From positions 50,136,811-50,200,810 of the forward strand of contig OY735224.1 in assembly GCA_963457665.1 (NCBI GenBank): 64,000 nucleotides of DNA, given 5' to 3'. The number at the start of each line of letters is the position of its first letter. Position 1 is the first letter of the stretch. The notes beneath the pieces were generated by a model. The model was given only the letters and a program-made list of their open reading frames with translations. It made no database searches and was not told the DNA's origin. A program made the position numbers and the translations under genes. Source of the DNA: Thysanoteuthis rhombus. Lineage: Eukaryota > Mollusca > Cephalopoda > Oegopsida > Thysanoteuthidae. Shown here in pieces: positions 23,590-36,177 of this stretch.

Positions 23590-26500
23590 TTGGTTTTGAC
23601 ACATATTCATTTATTATTACTTCATTGAAGTAAATTGTTTGAAACTTCAAAAATATGGGTTTCAAAGCTAGGAAGGCTCTTTTTATACCCTTTCAGTTAT
23701 GGCTTTGACACATATTCATCTATTATTACTTCATTGAAGTAAATTGTTTGAAACTTCAAAAATATAGGTTTCAAAGCTAGAAAGACTCTTTTTATACCCT
23801 TTCAGTAATGGTTTTGACATATATTCATCTATTATTACTTCATTCAAGTAAATTGTTTGAAACTTCAAAAATACTGGTTTCAAAGCTAGAAAGACTCTTT
23901 TTATACCCTTTCAGTTATGGTTTTGACACATATTCATCTATTATTACTTCATTGAAGTAAATTGTTTGAAACTTCAAAAATATGGGTTTCAAAGCTAGAA
24001 AGGCTCTTTTTATACCCTTTCAGTTATGGTTTTGACATATATTCATCTATTATTACTTCATTCAAGTAAATTGTTTGAAACTTCAAAAATATGGGTTTCA
24101 AAGCTAGAAAGGCTCTTTTTATACCCTTTCAGTTATGGTTTTGACACATATTCATTTATTATTACTTCATTGAAGTAAATTGTTTGAAACTTCAAAAATA
24201 TGGGTTTCAAAGCTAGAAAGGCTCTTTTTATACCCTTTCAGTTATGGTTTTGACATATATTCATCTATTATTACTTCATTCAAGTAAATTGTTTGAAACT
24301 TCAAAAATATGGGTTTCAAAGCTAGAAAGACTCTTTTTATACCCTTTCAGTTATGGTTTTGACACATATTCATTTATTATTACTTCATTGAAGTAAATTG
24401 TTTGAAACTTCAAAAATATGGGTTTCAAAGCTAGAAAGGCTCTTTTTATACCCTTTCAGTTATGGTTTTGACATATATTCATCTATTATTACTTCATTCA
24501 AGTAAATTGTTTGAAACTTCAAAAATATGGGTTTCAAAGCTAGAAAGACTCTTTTTATACCCTTTCAGTTATGGTTTTGACACATATTCATTTATTATTA
24601 CTTCATTGAAGTAAATTGTTTGAAACTTCAAAAATATGGGTTTCAAAGCTAGAAAGGCTCTTTTTATACCCTTTCAGTTATGGTTTTGACATATATTCAT
24701 CTATTATTACTTCATTCAAGTAAATTGTTTGAAACTTCAAAAATATGGGTTTCAAAGCTAGAAAGACTCTTTTTATACCCTTTCAGTTATGGTTTTGACA
24801 CATATTCATTTATTATTACTTCATTGAAGTAAATTGTTTGAAACTTCAAAAATATGGGTTTCAAAGCTAGAAAGGCTCTTTTTATACCCTTTCAGTTATG
24901 GTTTTGACATATATTCATCTATTATTACTTCATTCAAGTAAATTGTTTGAAACTTCAAAAATATGGGTTTCAAAGCTAGAAAGACTCTTTTTATACCCTT
25001 TCAGTTATGGTTTTGACACATATTCATTTATTATTACTTCATTGAAGTAAATTGTTTGAAACTTCAAAAATATGGGTTTCAAAGCTAGAAAGGCTCTTTT
25101 TATACCCTTTCAGTTATGGTTTTGACATATATTCATCTATTATTACTTCATTCAAGTAAATTGTTTGAAACTTCAAAAATATGGGTTTCAAAGCTAGAAA
25201 GACTCTTTTTATACCCTTTCAGTTATGGTTTTGACACATATTCATTTATTATTACTTCATTGAAGTAAATTGTTTGAAACTTCAAAAATATGGGTTTCAA
25301 AGCTAGAAAGGCTCTTTTTATACCCTTTCAGTTATGGTTTTGACATATATTCATCTATTATTACTTCATTCAAGTAAATTGTTTGAAACTTCAAAAATAT
25401 GGGTTTCAAAGCTAGAAAGACTCTTTTTATACCCTTTCAGTTATGGTTTTGACACATATTCATTTATTATTACTTCATTGAAGTAAATTGTTTGAAACTT
25501 CAAAAATATGGGTTTCAAAGCTAGAAAGGCTCTTTTTATACCCTTTCAGTTATGGTTTTGACATATATTCATCTATTATTACTTCATTCAAGTAAATTGT
25601 TTGAAACTTCAAAAATATGGGTTTCAAAGCTAGAAAGGCTCTTTTTATACCCTTTCAGTTATGGTTTTGACACATATTCATTTATTATTACTTCATTGAA
25701 GTAAATTGTTTGAAACTTCAAAAATATGGGTTTCAAAGCTAGAAAGGCTCTTTTTATACCCTTTCAGTTATGGTTTTGACATATATTCATCTATTATTAC
25801 TTCATTCAAGTAAATTGTTTGAAACTTCAAAAATATGGGTTTCAAAGCTAGAAAGACTCTTTTTATACCCTTTCAGTTATGGTTTTGACACATATTCATT
25901 TATTATTACTTCATTGAAGTAAATTGTTTGAAACTTCAAAAATATGGGTTTCAAAGCTAGAAAGGCTCTTTTTGTAACCTTTCAGTTATGGTTTTGACAC
26001 ATATTCATTTATTATTACTTCATTGAAGTAAATTGTTTGAAAGTTCAAAAATATGGGTTTCAAAGCTAGAAAGGCTCTTTTTATACCCTTTCAGTTATGG
26101 TTTTGACAACTATTCATCTATTATTACTTCATTCAAGTAAATTGTTTGAAACTTCAAAAATATGGGTTTCAAAGCTAGAAAGGCTCTTTTTATACCCTTT
26201 CAGTAATGGTTTTGACACATATTCATCCATTATTACTTCATTCGAGTTAATTGTTTGAAACTTCAATAATATGGGTTTCAAAGCTAGAAAGACTCTTTTT
26301 ATACCCTTTCAGTTATGGTTTTGACACATATTCATCTATTATTACTTCATTCAAGTTAATTGTTTGAAACTTCAAAAATATGGGTTTCAAAGCTAGAAAG
26401 GCTCTTTTTATACCCTTTCAGTAATGGTTTTGACACATATTCATCTATTATTACTTCATTGAAGTAAATTGTTTGAAAGTTCAAAAATATGGGTTTCAAA

Positions 26501-28430
26501 GCTAGAAAGGCTCTTTTTATACCCCTTCAGTTATGGTTTTGACACATATTCATCTATTATTACTTCATTGAAGTAAATTGTTTGAAAGTTCAAAAATATG
26601 GGTTTCAAAGCTAGAAAGGCTCTTTTTAATACCCTTTCAGTTATGGTTTTGACACATATTCATTTATTATTACTTCATTCAAGTTAATTGTTTGAAACTT
26701 CAAAAATATGGGTTTCAAAGCTAGAAAGGCTCTTTTTATACCCTTTCAGTAATGGTTTTGACACATATTCATTTATTATTACTTCATTGAAGTAAATTGT
26801 TTGAAAGTTCAAAAATATGGGTTTCAAAGCTAGAAAGGCTCTTTTTATACCCCTTCAGTTATGGTTTTGACACATATTCATCTATTATTACTTCATTGAA
26901 GTAAATTGTTTGAAAGTTCAAAAATATGGGTTTCAAAGCTAGAAAGGCTCTTTTTAATACCCTTTCAGTTATGGTTTTGACACATATTCATTTATTATTA
27001 CTTCATTCAAGTTAATTGTTTGAAACTTCAAAAATATGGGTTTCAAAGCTAGAAAGGCTCTTTTTAATACCCTTTCAGTTATGGTTTTGACACATATTCA
27101 TCTATTATTACTTCATTCAAGTTAATTGTTTGAAACTTCAAAAATATGGGTTTCAAAGCTAGAAAGGCTCTTTTTATACCCTTTCAGTTATGGTTTTGAC
27201 AACTATTCATCTATTATTACTTCATTCAAGTAAATTGTTTGAAAGTTCAAAAATATGGGTTTCAAAGCTAGAAAGGCTCTTTTTATACCCTTTCAGTAAT
27301 GGTTTTGACACATATTCATCCATTATTACTTCATTCAAGTTAATTGTTTGAAACTTCAATAATATGGGTTTCAAAGCTAGAAAGACTCTTTTTATACCCT
27401 TTCAGTTATGGTTTTGACACATATTCATCTATTATTACTTCATTGAAGTAAATTGTTTGAAAGTTCAAAAATATGGGTTTCAAAGCTAGAAAGGCTCTTT
27501 TTATACCCTATCAGTTATGGTTTTGACACATATTCATCTATTATTACTTCATTCAAGTAAATTGTTTGAAACTTCAAAAATATGGGTTTCAAAGCTAGAA
27601 AGACTCTTTTTATAACCTTTCAGTTATGGTTTTGACACATATTCATCTATTATTACTTCATTGAAGTAAATTGTTTGAAAGTTCAAAAATATGGGTTTCA
27701 AAGCTAGAAAGGCTCTTTTTATACCTTTTCAGTTATGGTTTTGACACATATTCATTTATTATTACTTCATTGAAGTAAATTGTTTGAAACTTCAAAAATA
27801 TGGGTTTCAAAGCTAGAAAGACTCTTTTTATAACCTTTCAGTTATGGTTTTGACACATATTCATCTATTATTACTTCATTGAAGTAAATTGTTTGAAACT
27901 TCAAAAATATGGGTTTCAAAGCTAGAAAGGCTCTTTTTATACCCTTTCAGTAATGGTTTTTACACATATTCATTTATTATCACTTCATTGAAGTAAATTG
28001 TTTGAAACTTCAAAAATATAGGTTTCAAAGCTAGAAAGACTATTTTTATACCCTTTCAGTTATGGTTTTTACACATATTCATTTACTATTACTTCATTCA
28101 AGTAAATTGTTTGAAACTTCAAAAATATAGGTTTCAAAGCTAGAAAGGCTCTTTTTATACCCTTTCAGTTATGGTTTTTACACATATTCATTTACTATTA
28201 CTTCATTCAAGTAAATTGTTTGAAACTTCAAAAATATGGGTTTCAAAGCTAGAAAGGCTCTTTTTATACCCTTTCAGTAATGGTTTTGACACATATTCAT
28301 CTATTATTACTTCATTCAAGTAAATTGTTTGAAACTTTAAAAATATGGGTTTCAAAGCTAGAAAGGCTCTTTTTATACCCTTTCAGTTATGGTTTTGACA
28401 CATATTCATCTATTATTACTACATTCAATA
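23590..28430 (+). repeat. Homogenised 109-bp satellite array, ~44 units
   Basis: Unit in pieces: ACTTCAAAAATATGGGTTTC, AAAGCTAGAAAGGCTCTTTT, TATACCCTTTCAGTTATGGT, TTTGACACATATTCATTTAT, TATTACTTCATTGAAGTAAA, TTGTTTGAA. It has the same box order as the decayed monomers on both sides, so it is a local expansion of one of them. Units are nearly identical in 24030-25970 and slightly more variable at 26000-28430 (CAACTATTC, TTTTTAATACC and TTTTTACACA variants). It ends where units lengthen and decay after 28430. Confidence 0.96.
24030..25970 (+). repeat. 218-bp alternating dimer within the 109-bp array
   Basis: Two unit types alternate: CACATATTCATTTATT with CATTGAAGTAAA and GGCTC, then CATATATTCATCTATT with CATTCAAGTAAA and GACTC. 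GACACATATTCATTTATT starts at 24361 and again at 24579, 218 bp apart. About nine dimers are almost perfect copies; the alternation slips once near 25620. Confidence 0.92.
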
Positions 28431-29899
28431 GAATTTGTTATAAAACCTTAAAATAGTGGTTTCAAAGCTGAAAAGTCCCCGTGTATACCCTTTTCGGTTC
28501 GGTTTTCACACTTCCAATGAACAATCATATCTCATTGATATATTCATGAAAATTATTGAGGAACAATGAAGACATGGATTTCAGAGCTGAAAAGACTCTG
28601 TATATAGCTTTTTGGGGCTTGGTTTTCACTCAGTGCAATCATATATTCTTACTACATTAGAGAAAATTTAAAAAAAACAAACCTTGAAAACATTGGTTTT
28701 GGAAGCTAAAAAAGGCTCTGTTTATACCCTCTAGGTCTGCTTTTGGCACTTTCAAGATTCAGTTATACGATAATAATACATTGAAAGGAAATTGTCAAAA
28801 TACCTTTAGACCATTGCTTGAAATGTTAAAAAGGCTCATTTAATATCTTTCAAGGCTCAGTTTTAACACTTTGAAACTTCAATCATATATTAGGACTACA
28901 TTCAATAAAACTGTTGCAAAACCTTGGAAACACTGGTTTCAAGGCCAAAAACGCTCTGCTAATACCTTTTTAGGCTTGCTTTTGACACTTCCAAAGTTCA
29001 ATCATATCTTATTGATATATTCATGAAAATTATTGAAAAACCATGAAGACATGGCTTTCAGAGCTGAAAAGACTCTGTTTATGGCTGTTTTTGGCTTGGT
29101 TTTCACACTTACTCTTGTATTGTTATTATGTTCAAGAAAATTGTCAAAACCTTGGGAAAATTAGTTTTCAAGGTAAAAAAGCTTCGTTTGTAACCTTTTC
29201 AGGTTAGGTCTTGACTCTTACTTACGTATTATCACTGCATCCGAGACATTGGTTTCCAAAGTTAAGAATTCCTGTTTACACCTTTTTATGCTTGGTTTAG
29301 ACATTTTGAAAATACAATCATATATCATTACTGCATGAAAGAAAATGTAGAAAAATCTTGGAAGCATTGCTTTTCAAAGCTAAAAAGGCTCTGTTCATAC
29401 CTTTTTAGGCTGGGCTTTGCCACTTCTCATATATCATTACGTTTGGGAGAATTGTTAGAAAAAAACCGCACATTGTTTTCAAAGCTGTTTACAACGTTTC
29501 GGGCTCAGCTGTGACACTTTGAGAATTCAATCATATCAGATTGATACATTCATGGAACTTATTGAAAAACCTTGAAAACATTGGTTTCAAAGCTAAAAAG
29601 GCTCTATTTACAAGCTCTTCATCTTGGTTTTGACCCTCCAACCCATATATTATAACTACATTCAAGATTATTGATAAAAACCTTGAAAACATTGCTTTCA
29701 AATCTTACAAGGCTCTGCTTTTGATATTTCAATAGTCTAGCATACATTATTTTTCAATACAAGACATTTGTTGAAAATCCTTGAAAACATATATTGCACA
29801 GTTTATATGATTTGAACACTTTCAATATTCAATCATACAATATAACTGTATTGAAGAAAATTGCTGTAAAACTTTGAAAATATTGTTTTCAAAAGATAA
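28431..29899 (+). repeat. Decayed satellite monomers, right flank of the 109-bp array
   Basis: About 13 diverged units with the boxes GCTAAAAAGGCTCTGTTTAT, TTTTAGGCTTGGTTTT, ATTCAATCATATATTATTAC and TTGAAAACATTGGTTTC. Spacing varies because of indels. Together with 22746-23589 they bracket the homogenised core. Confidence 0.8.
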
Positions 29900-30302
29900 A
29901 AGATAAAAATCCTTTAAAACATTGGTTCGTAAACTTGAAGTGTCTTTATTATGCTTATTTGAGTGGGCTTTCTCGTTTTTTTTTTTTCAATATTATAATA
30001 TGCAGAAAAATTCTCGAAACTAAATATTCAAAACATCTCTTCAAATGTTGGTTCCAAATTCAAACTGTCTTCATTATTCGAATTTAGGTTATTTTAAAAA
30101 TGAATTTGAATCAAATTACATAGAAATCCTACAGCTCTAACAGTTTAAAACACTCTTGAAAATATCAATGTGAATTGTCGTTAAAAAACCGTTTTGCCTG
30201 GTATTTTAAAAAAAAGTTTGATTACTTAGGCTTTTTCCAGCGTCTCCTTTACAATCTATGGAATAAAGTGTCATCATCATCATCATCATCATTATCATCA
30301 TC
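29900..30302 (+). repeat. Module segment with R3 copy 2 and (TCA)n
   Basis: 29900-30172 (CATTGGTTCGTAAACTTGAA, TGCTTATTTGAGTGGG, TTGAATCAAATTACATAGAA) is repeated directly, diverged, at 30945-31189. R3 copy 2 follows at 30173-30270, then TCATCATCATCATCATCATC from 30271. Confidence 0.75.
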
Positions 30303-30344
30303 CCCGCTAAAAACACCTTTTCACTTATTCTGAACTTTCTGTTA

Positions 30345-30545
30345 TTTTGACACCAGATCTTTCACAAAGATGCATTTTATTTTTTATTCATTATGATAAC
30401 ATTCATAGAGGCCAAACCGGTGACTGAAAGGCATGAAATTGGATTCCCCGTCATGGAAGCGTACGTTCGGCCAGACAGTGTGTGTGTGTGTGTGGATTTT
30501 CGGAGCTCATCGTTCACTGATGAAACACTGTTTTTGAAACCTTGA
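30345..30545 (-). mobile_element. Fragment of the RTE-like LINE 3' end (copy 4, inverted)
   Basis: The reverse complement matches 585-715 and 2655-2800: GTTTCATCAGTGAACGATGA, a CCGAACGTACGCTTCCATGA-like box, and GGGAATCCAATTTC. A (GT)n run at 30479-30494 lies inside it. Only the terminal ~200 bp are present. Confidence 0.6.
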
Positions 30546-30944
30546 AACATTGTTTTTCAAGGTAAAAAAAGCTATGTTTATATCTTTCTAGGCTTGCTTT
30601 TCTCACTTACTAATAGATTAATTAATACATCAAAGAGAATAGTTAAGAACCTTTAAAACATTACTTTCTAAGCTGTTTATACCTTTTCAGCCTCGCTTTT
30701 TACACTTTAAAATTCAATCGTTTATTATTGATAGATTCAAGAAAATTATCAAAAAACTTTCAAGACATTGGTGTCAAAGCTAAGAAAACTTTCTTTATAC
30801 CATTTTAGCTTTGGTTTCAACATTTTCAAAATCCAATTTTATATTATTACTACATTATTTAGAATTGTTAAAAAAACTTTAAAACATTGCTTTTGAAGCT
30901 AAAAAGGCCCTGCTTATATCTTTATATACTAAATTAAGAAAACA
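30546..30944 (+). repeat. Decayed satellite monomers
   Basis: Three to four units with GGTAAAAAAAGCTATGTTTA, TTTCTAGGCTTGC and TTGTTAAAAAAACTTTAAAA boxes, in the same orientation as 22746-29899. Confidence 0.75.
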
Positions 30945-31330
30945 AATATTAAAAACCTCCAAAATATTGGTTTATGAGCTTGAAATATCCTTATTACACT
31001 TATTTGAGTTGATTTTCACATTTTTCCGTTTTAAAATATGTAGAAATATTGCAGCACAAGAAATTTAAAACATCCTTTCAAACGTAGGTTCCAAAAGTGA
31101 AAAGTTATTTTCACAATGAATTTGAATCATATTAAGGAGAAATACTAGAGAAATAAAAGTTTGAAACACTTTTGAAATTATCAACGTAATTCGTGATTAA
31201 AAAAATAAATTATTTCAGCTGGTATTTGAAAAAAAAAGTTTTATTGATTTGGCAATTTCCATTGTCTCCTCAACAATCTATAGAAGGAATTGAATAATTA
31301 TGTAATAATGATAATCATCATCATCATTGT
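30945..31330 (+). repeat. Second module segment with R3 copy 3 and short (CAT)n
   Basis: Direct diverged copy of 29900-30302. R3 copy 3 is at 31190-31310 (AAATTATTTCAGCTGGTATT), with the ATCATCATCATCATT run at about 31313-31328. Confidence 0.75.
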
Positions 31331-31419
31331 AGTAGGGAAATAATTACTAATATTACTAGTACTACAGTAGTAAAACTAGTAATTATATACCCCGCCCCCC
31401 CAAAAGCTTTCTGTTATTT
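31331..31419. other. Short unique junction with an inverted repeat
   Basis: ATTACTAGT (31352-31360) can pair with ACTAGTAAT (31375-31383) across a 14-base loop. A C-rich run CCCCGCCCCCCC follows at about 31390. It lies directly in front of the 105-bp array. Confidence 0.6.
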
Positions 31420-33240
31420 TTAACGAAGTATTTGGATTTAGTAAAAAAAAAAAGGATTGATTTTACACAGTGTTCATAACAAAACCTAAAAAGGGTAGCC
31501 TCGGAAGCAATGTTTTAAAGGTTTTTAACAACTTTCTTGAATTTAGTAAAAAAAAAAAAGGATAGATTTTACACAGTGTTCATAACAAAACCTAAAAAGG
31601 GTAGCCTCGGAAGCAATGTTTTGAAGGTTTTTAACAAGTTTCTTGAATTTAATAAGAAAAAAAAGGATTGATTTTACACAGTGTTCATAACAAAACCTAA
31701 AAAGGGTAGCCTTGGAAGCAATGTTTCAAAGGTTTTTAACAACTTTCTTGAATATAGTAAGAAAAAAAAGGATTGATTTTACACAGTGTTCATAACAAAA
31801 CCTAAAAAGGGTAGCCTCGGAAGCAATGTTTTAAAGGTTTTTAACAACTTTCTTGAATTTAGTAAGAAAAAACAGGATTGATTTTACACAGTGTTCATAA
31901 CAAAACCTAAAAAGGGTAGCCTCGGAAGCAATGTTTTAAAGGTTTTTAACAACTTTCTTGAATTTAGTAAAAAAAAAAAAGGATTGATTTTACACAGTGT
32001 TCATAACAAAACCTAAAAAGGGTAGCCTCGGAAGCAATGTTTTGAAGGTTTTTAACAACTTTCTTGAATTTAGTAAAAAAAAAAAGGATTGATTTTACAC
32101 AGTGTTCATAACAAAACCTAAAAAGGGTAGCCTCGGAAGCAATGTTTTAAAGGTTTTTAACAACTTTGTTGGATTTAGTAAGAAAAAAAAAGATTGATTT
32201 TACACAGCGTTCATAACAAAACCTAAAAAGGGTAGCCTCGGAAGCAATGTTTTAAAGGTTTTTAACAACTTTCTTGAATTTAGTAAAAAAAAAAAGGAAT
32301 GATTTTACACAGTGTTCATAACTAAACCTAGAAAGGGTAGCCTCGGAAGCAATGTTTTTAAAGGTTTTTAACAACTTTCTTGAATTTAGTAAAAAAAAAA
32401 AAGGATTGTTTTTACACAGTGTTCATAACAAAACCTAAAAAGGGTAGCCTCGGAAGCAATGTTTTAAAGGTTTTTAACAACTTTCTTGAATATAGTAAGA
32501 AAAAAAAGGATTGATTTTACACAGTGTTCATAACAAAACCTAAAAAGGGTAGCCTCGGAAGCAATGTTTTAAAGGTTTTTAACAACGTGTTTGGATTTAG
32601 TAAAAAAAAAAGGATTGATTTTACACAATGTTCATAACAAAACCTAAAAAGTGTAGCCTCGGAAGCAATGTTTTTAAAGGTTTTTAACAACTTTCTTGAA
32701 ATTAGTAAAAAAAAAAGGATTGTTTTTACACAGTGTTCATAACAAAACCTAAAAAGGGTAGCCTCGGAAGCAATGTTTTAAAGGTTTTTAACAACTTTCT
32801 TGAATATAGTAAGAAAAAAAAGGATTGATTTTACACAGTGTTCATAACAAAACCTAAAAAGGGTAGCCTCGGAAGCAATGTTTTAAAGGTTTTTAACAAC
32901 GTGTTTGGATTTAGTAAAAAAAAAAGGATTGATTTTACACAATGTTCATAACAAAACCTAAAAAGTGTAGCCTCGGAAGCAATGTTTTTAAAGGTTTTTA
33001 ACAACTTTCTTGAAATTAGTAAAAAAAAAAGGATTGTTTTTACACAGTGTTCATAACAAAACCTAAAAAGGGTAGCCTCGGAAGCAATGTTTTAAAGGTT
33101 TTTAACAACTTTCTTGAATTCTGTAAAAAAAAAAGGATTGATTTTACACAGTGTTCATTACAAAACCTAAAAAGGGTAGCCTCGGAAGCAATGTTTTAAA
33201 GGTTTTCAACAACTTTCTTGAATTTAGTAAAAAAAAAAGG

Positions 33241-36177
33241 ATTGATTTTACACAATGTTCATAACAAAACCTATAAAGTGTAGCCTCGGAAGCAATGTTT
33301 TAAAGGTTTTTAAGAACTTTGATGGATTTAGTGAAAAAAAGGGTTGATTTTACACAGTGTTCATAACAAAACCTAAAAAGGGTAGCCTCGGAAGCAATGT
33401 TTTAAAGGTTTTTAACAACCTATTTGGATTTAGTAAAAGAAAAAAGGATTGATTTTACACAATGTTCATAACAAAACCTAAAAAGTGTAGCCTCGGAAGC
33501 AATGTTTTAAAGGTTTTTAACAACTTTGTTGGATTTAGTGAAAAAAAAAGGATTGATTTTACACAGTGTTCATTACAAAACCTAAAAAGGGTAGCCTCGG
33601 AAGCAATGTTTTAAAGGTTTTTAACAACGTATTTGGATTTAGTAAAAAAAAAAAGGATTGATTTTACACAATGTTCATAACAAAACCTAAAAAGTGTAGC
33701 CTCGGAAGCAATGTTTTAAAGGTTTTTAACAACTTTGTTGGATTTAGTGAAAAAAAAAGGATTGATTTTACACAGTGTTCATAACAAAACCTAAAAAGGG
33801 TAGCCTCGGAAGCAATATTTTAAAGGTTTTTAACAACTTTGTTGGATTTAGTGAAAAAAACAGGATTGATTTTACACAGTGTTCATAACAAAACCTAAAA
33901 AGGGTAGCCTTGGAAGCAATGTTTTTAAAGGTTTTTAACAACTTTCTTGAATTTAGTAAGAAAAAAAAGGATTGTTTTTACACAGTGTTCATAACAAAAC
34001 CTAAAAAGGGTAGCCTCGGAAGCAATGTTTTAAAGGTTTTTAACAACGTATTTGGATTTAGTAAAAAAAAAAAGGATTGATTTTACACAGTGTTCATAAC
34101 AAAACCTAAAAAGGGTAGCCTCGGAAGCAATGTTTTAAAGGTTTTAAACAAGTTTCTTGAATTTAATAAAAAAAAAAGGATTGATTTTACACAGTGTTCA
34201 TAACAAAACCTAAAAAGGGTAGCCTGGGAAGCAATGTTTCAAAGGTTTTTAACAACTTTCTTGAATATAGTAAGAAAAAAAAGGGTTGATTTTACACAGT
34301 GTTCATAACAAAACCTAAAAAGGGTAGCCTCGGAAGCAATGTTTTGAAGGTTTTCAACAACTTTCTTGAATTTAGTAAAAAAAAAAAAGGATTGATTTTA
34401 CACAGTGTTCATAACAAAACCTAAAAAGGGTAGCCTTGGAAGCAATGTTTTAAAGGTTTTTAACAAGTTTCTTGAATTTAATAAGAAAAAAAAGGGTTGA
34501 TTTTACACAGTGTTCATAACAAAACCTAAAAAGGGTAGCCTCGGAAGCAATGTTTTAAAGGTTTTTAACATTTTTCTTGAATTTAGTAAGAAAAAAAAGG
34601 GTTGATTTTACACAGTGTTCATAACAAAACCTAAAAAGTGTAGCCTCGGAAGCAATGTTTTAAAGGTTTTTAACAACTTTGTTGGATTTAGTAAAAAAAA
34701 AAAAGGATTGATTTTACACAGTGTTCATAACAAAACCTGAAAAGGGTAGCCTCAGAAGCAATGTTTTAAAGGTTTTTAACAACTTTGTTGGATTTAGTAA
34801 AAAAAAAAAGGATTGATTTTACACAGTGTTCATAACAAAACCTAAAAAGGGTAGCCTCGGAAGCAATGTTTTAAAGGTTTTTAACAACTTTGTTGGATTT
34901 AGTGAAAAAAAAAGGATTGATTTTACACAGCGTTCATAACAAAACCTAAAAAGGGTAGCCTCGGAAGCAATGTTTTAAAGGTTTTTAACAACTTTCTTGA
35001 ATTTAGTAAAAAAAAAAAGGATTGATTTTACACAGTGTTCATAACTAAACCTAGAAAGGGTAGCCTCGGAAGCAATGTTTTTAAAGGTTTTTAAAAACTT
35101 TTTTTGAATTTAGTAAAAAAAAAAAGGATTGTTTTTACACAGTGTTCATAACAAAACCTAAAAAGGGTAGCCTCGGAAGCAATGTTTTAAAGGTTTTTAA
35201 CAACTTTCTTGAATTCTGTAAAAAAAAAAGGATTGATTTTACACAGTGTTCATTACAAAACCTAAAAAGGGTAGCCTCGGAAGCAATGTTTTAAAGGTTT
35301 TTAACAACGTATTTGGATTTAGTAAAAAAAAAAGGATTGATTTTACACAATGTTCATAACAAAACCTAAAAAGTGTAGCCTCGGAAGCAATGTTTTAAAG
35401 GTTTTTAGCAACTTTGTTGGATTTAGTGAAAAAAACAGGATTGATTTTACACAGTGTTCATAACAAAACCTAAAAAGGGTAGCCTCGGAAGCAATATTTT
35501 AAAGGTTTTTAACAACTTTGTTGGATTTAGTAAAAGAAAAAAGGGTTGATTTTACACAGTGTTCATAACAAAACCTAAAAAGGGTAGCCTCGGAAGCAAT
35601 GTTTTTAAAGGTTTTTAACAACTTTCTTGAATTTAGTAAGAAAAAAAAGGATTGATTTTACACAGTGTTCATAACAAAACCTAAAAAGGGTAGCCTTGGA
35701 AGCAATGTTTCAAAGGTTTTTAACAACTTTCTTGAATATAGTAAGAAAAAAAAGGATTGATTTTACACAGTGTTCATAACAAAACCTAAAAAGGGTAGCC
35801 TCGGAAGCAATGTTTTGAAGGTTTTTAACAACTTTCTTGAATTTAGTAAAAAAAAAAGGATTGATTTTACACAGTGTTCATAACAAAACCTAAAAAGGGT
35901 AGCCTCGGAAGCAATGTTTTTAAAGGTTTTTAACAACTTTCTTGAATTTAGTAAAAAAAAAAAAGGATTGATTTTACACAGTGTTCATAACAAAACCTAA
36001 AAAGGGTAGCCTCGGAAGCAATGTTTTAAAGGTTTTTAACAAGTTTCTTGAATTTGATAAGAAAAAAAAGGATTGATTTTACACAGTGTTCATAACAAAA
36101 CCTAAAAAGGGTAGCCTCGGAAGCAATGTTTTAAAGGTTTTTAACAACTTTCTTGAATTTAGTAAGAAAAAAAAGGA
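33241..36177. repeat. 28-unit higher-order block, first copy (2937 bp)
   Basis: A string of rare variants (ACCTATAAAG, AAGAACTTTGATGG, AGCCTGGGAAGC, CCTGAAAAGG with CTCAGAAGC, AAAAACTTTTTTTG, TTTGATAAG) recurs in the same order 2937 bp later (e.g. TTTGATAAG at 36054 and 38991). Differences are single bases such as CAGTGTTC versus CAGGGTTC. Confidence 0.92.
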
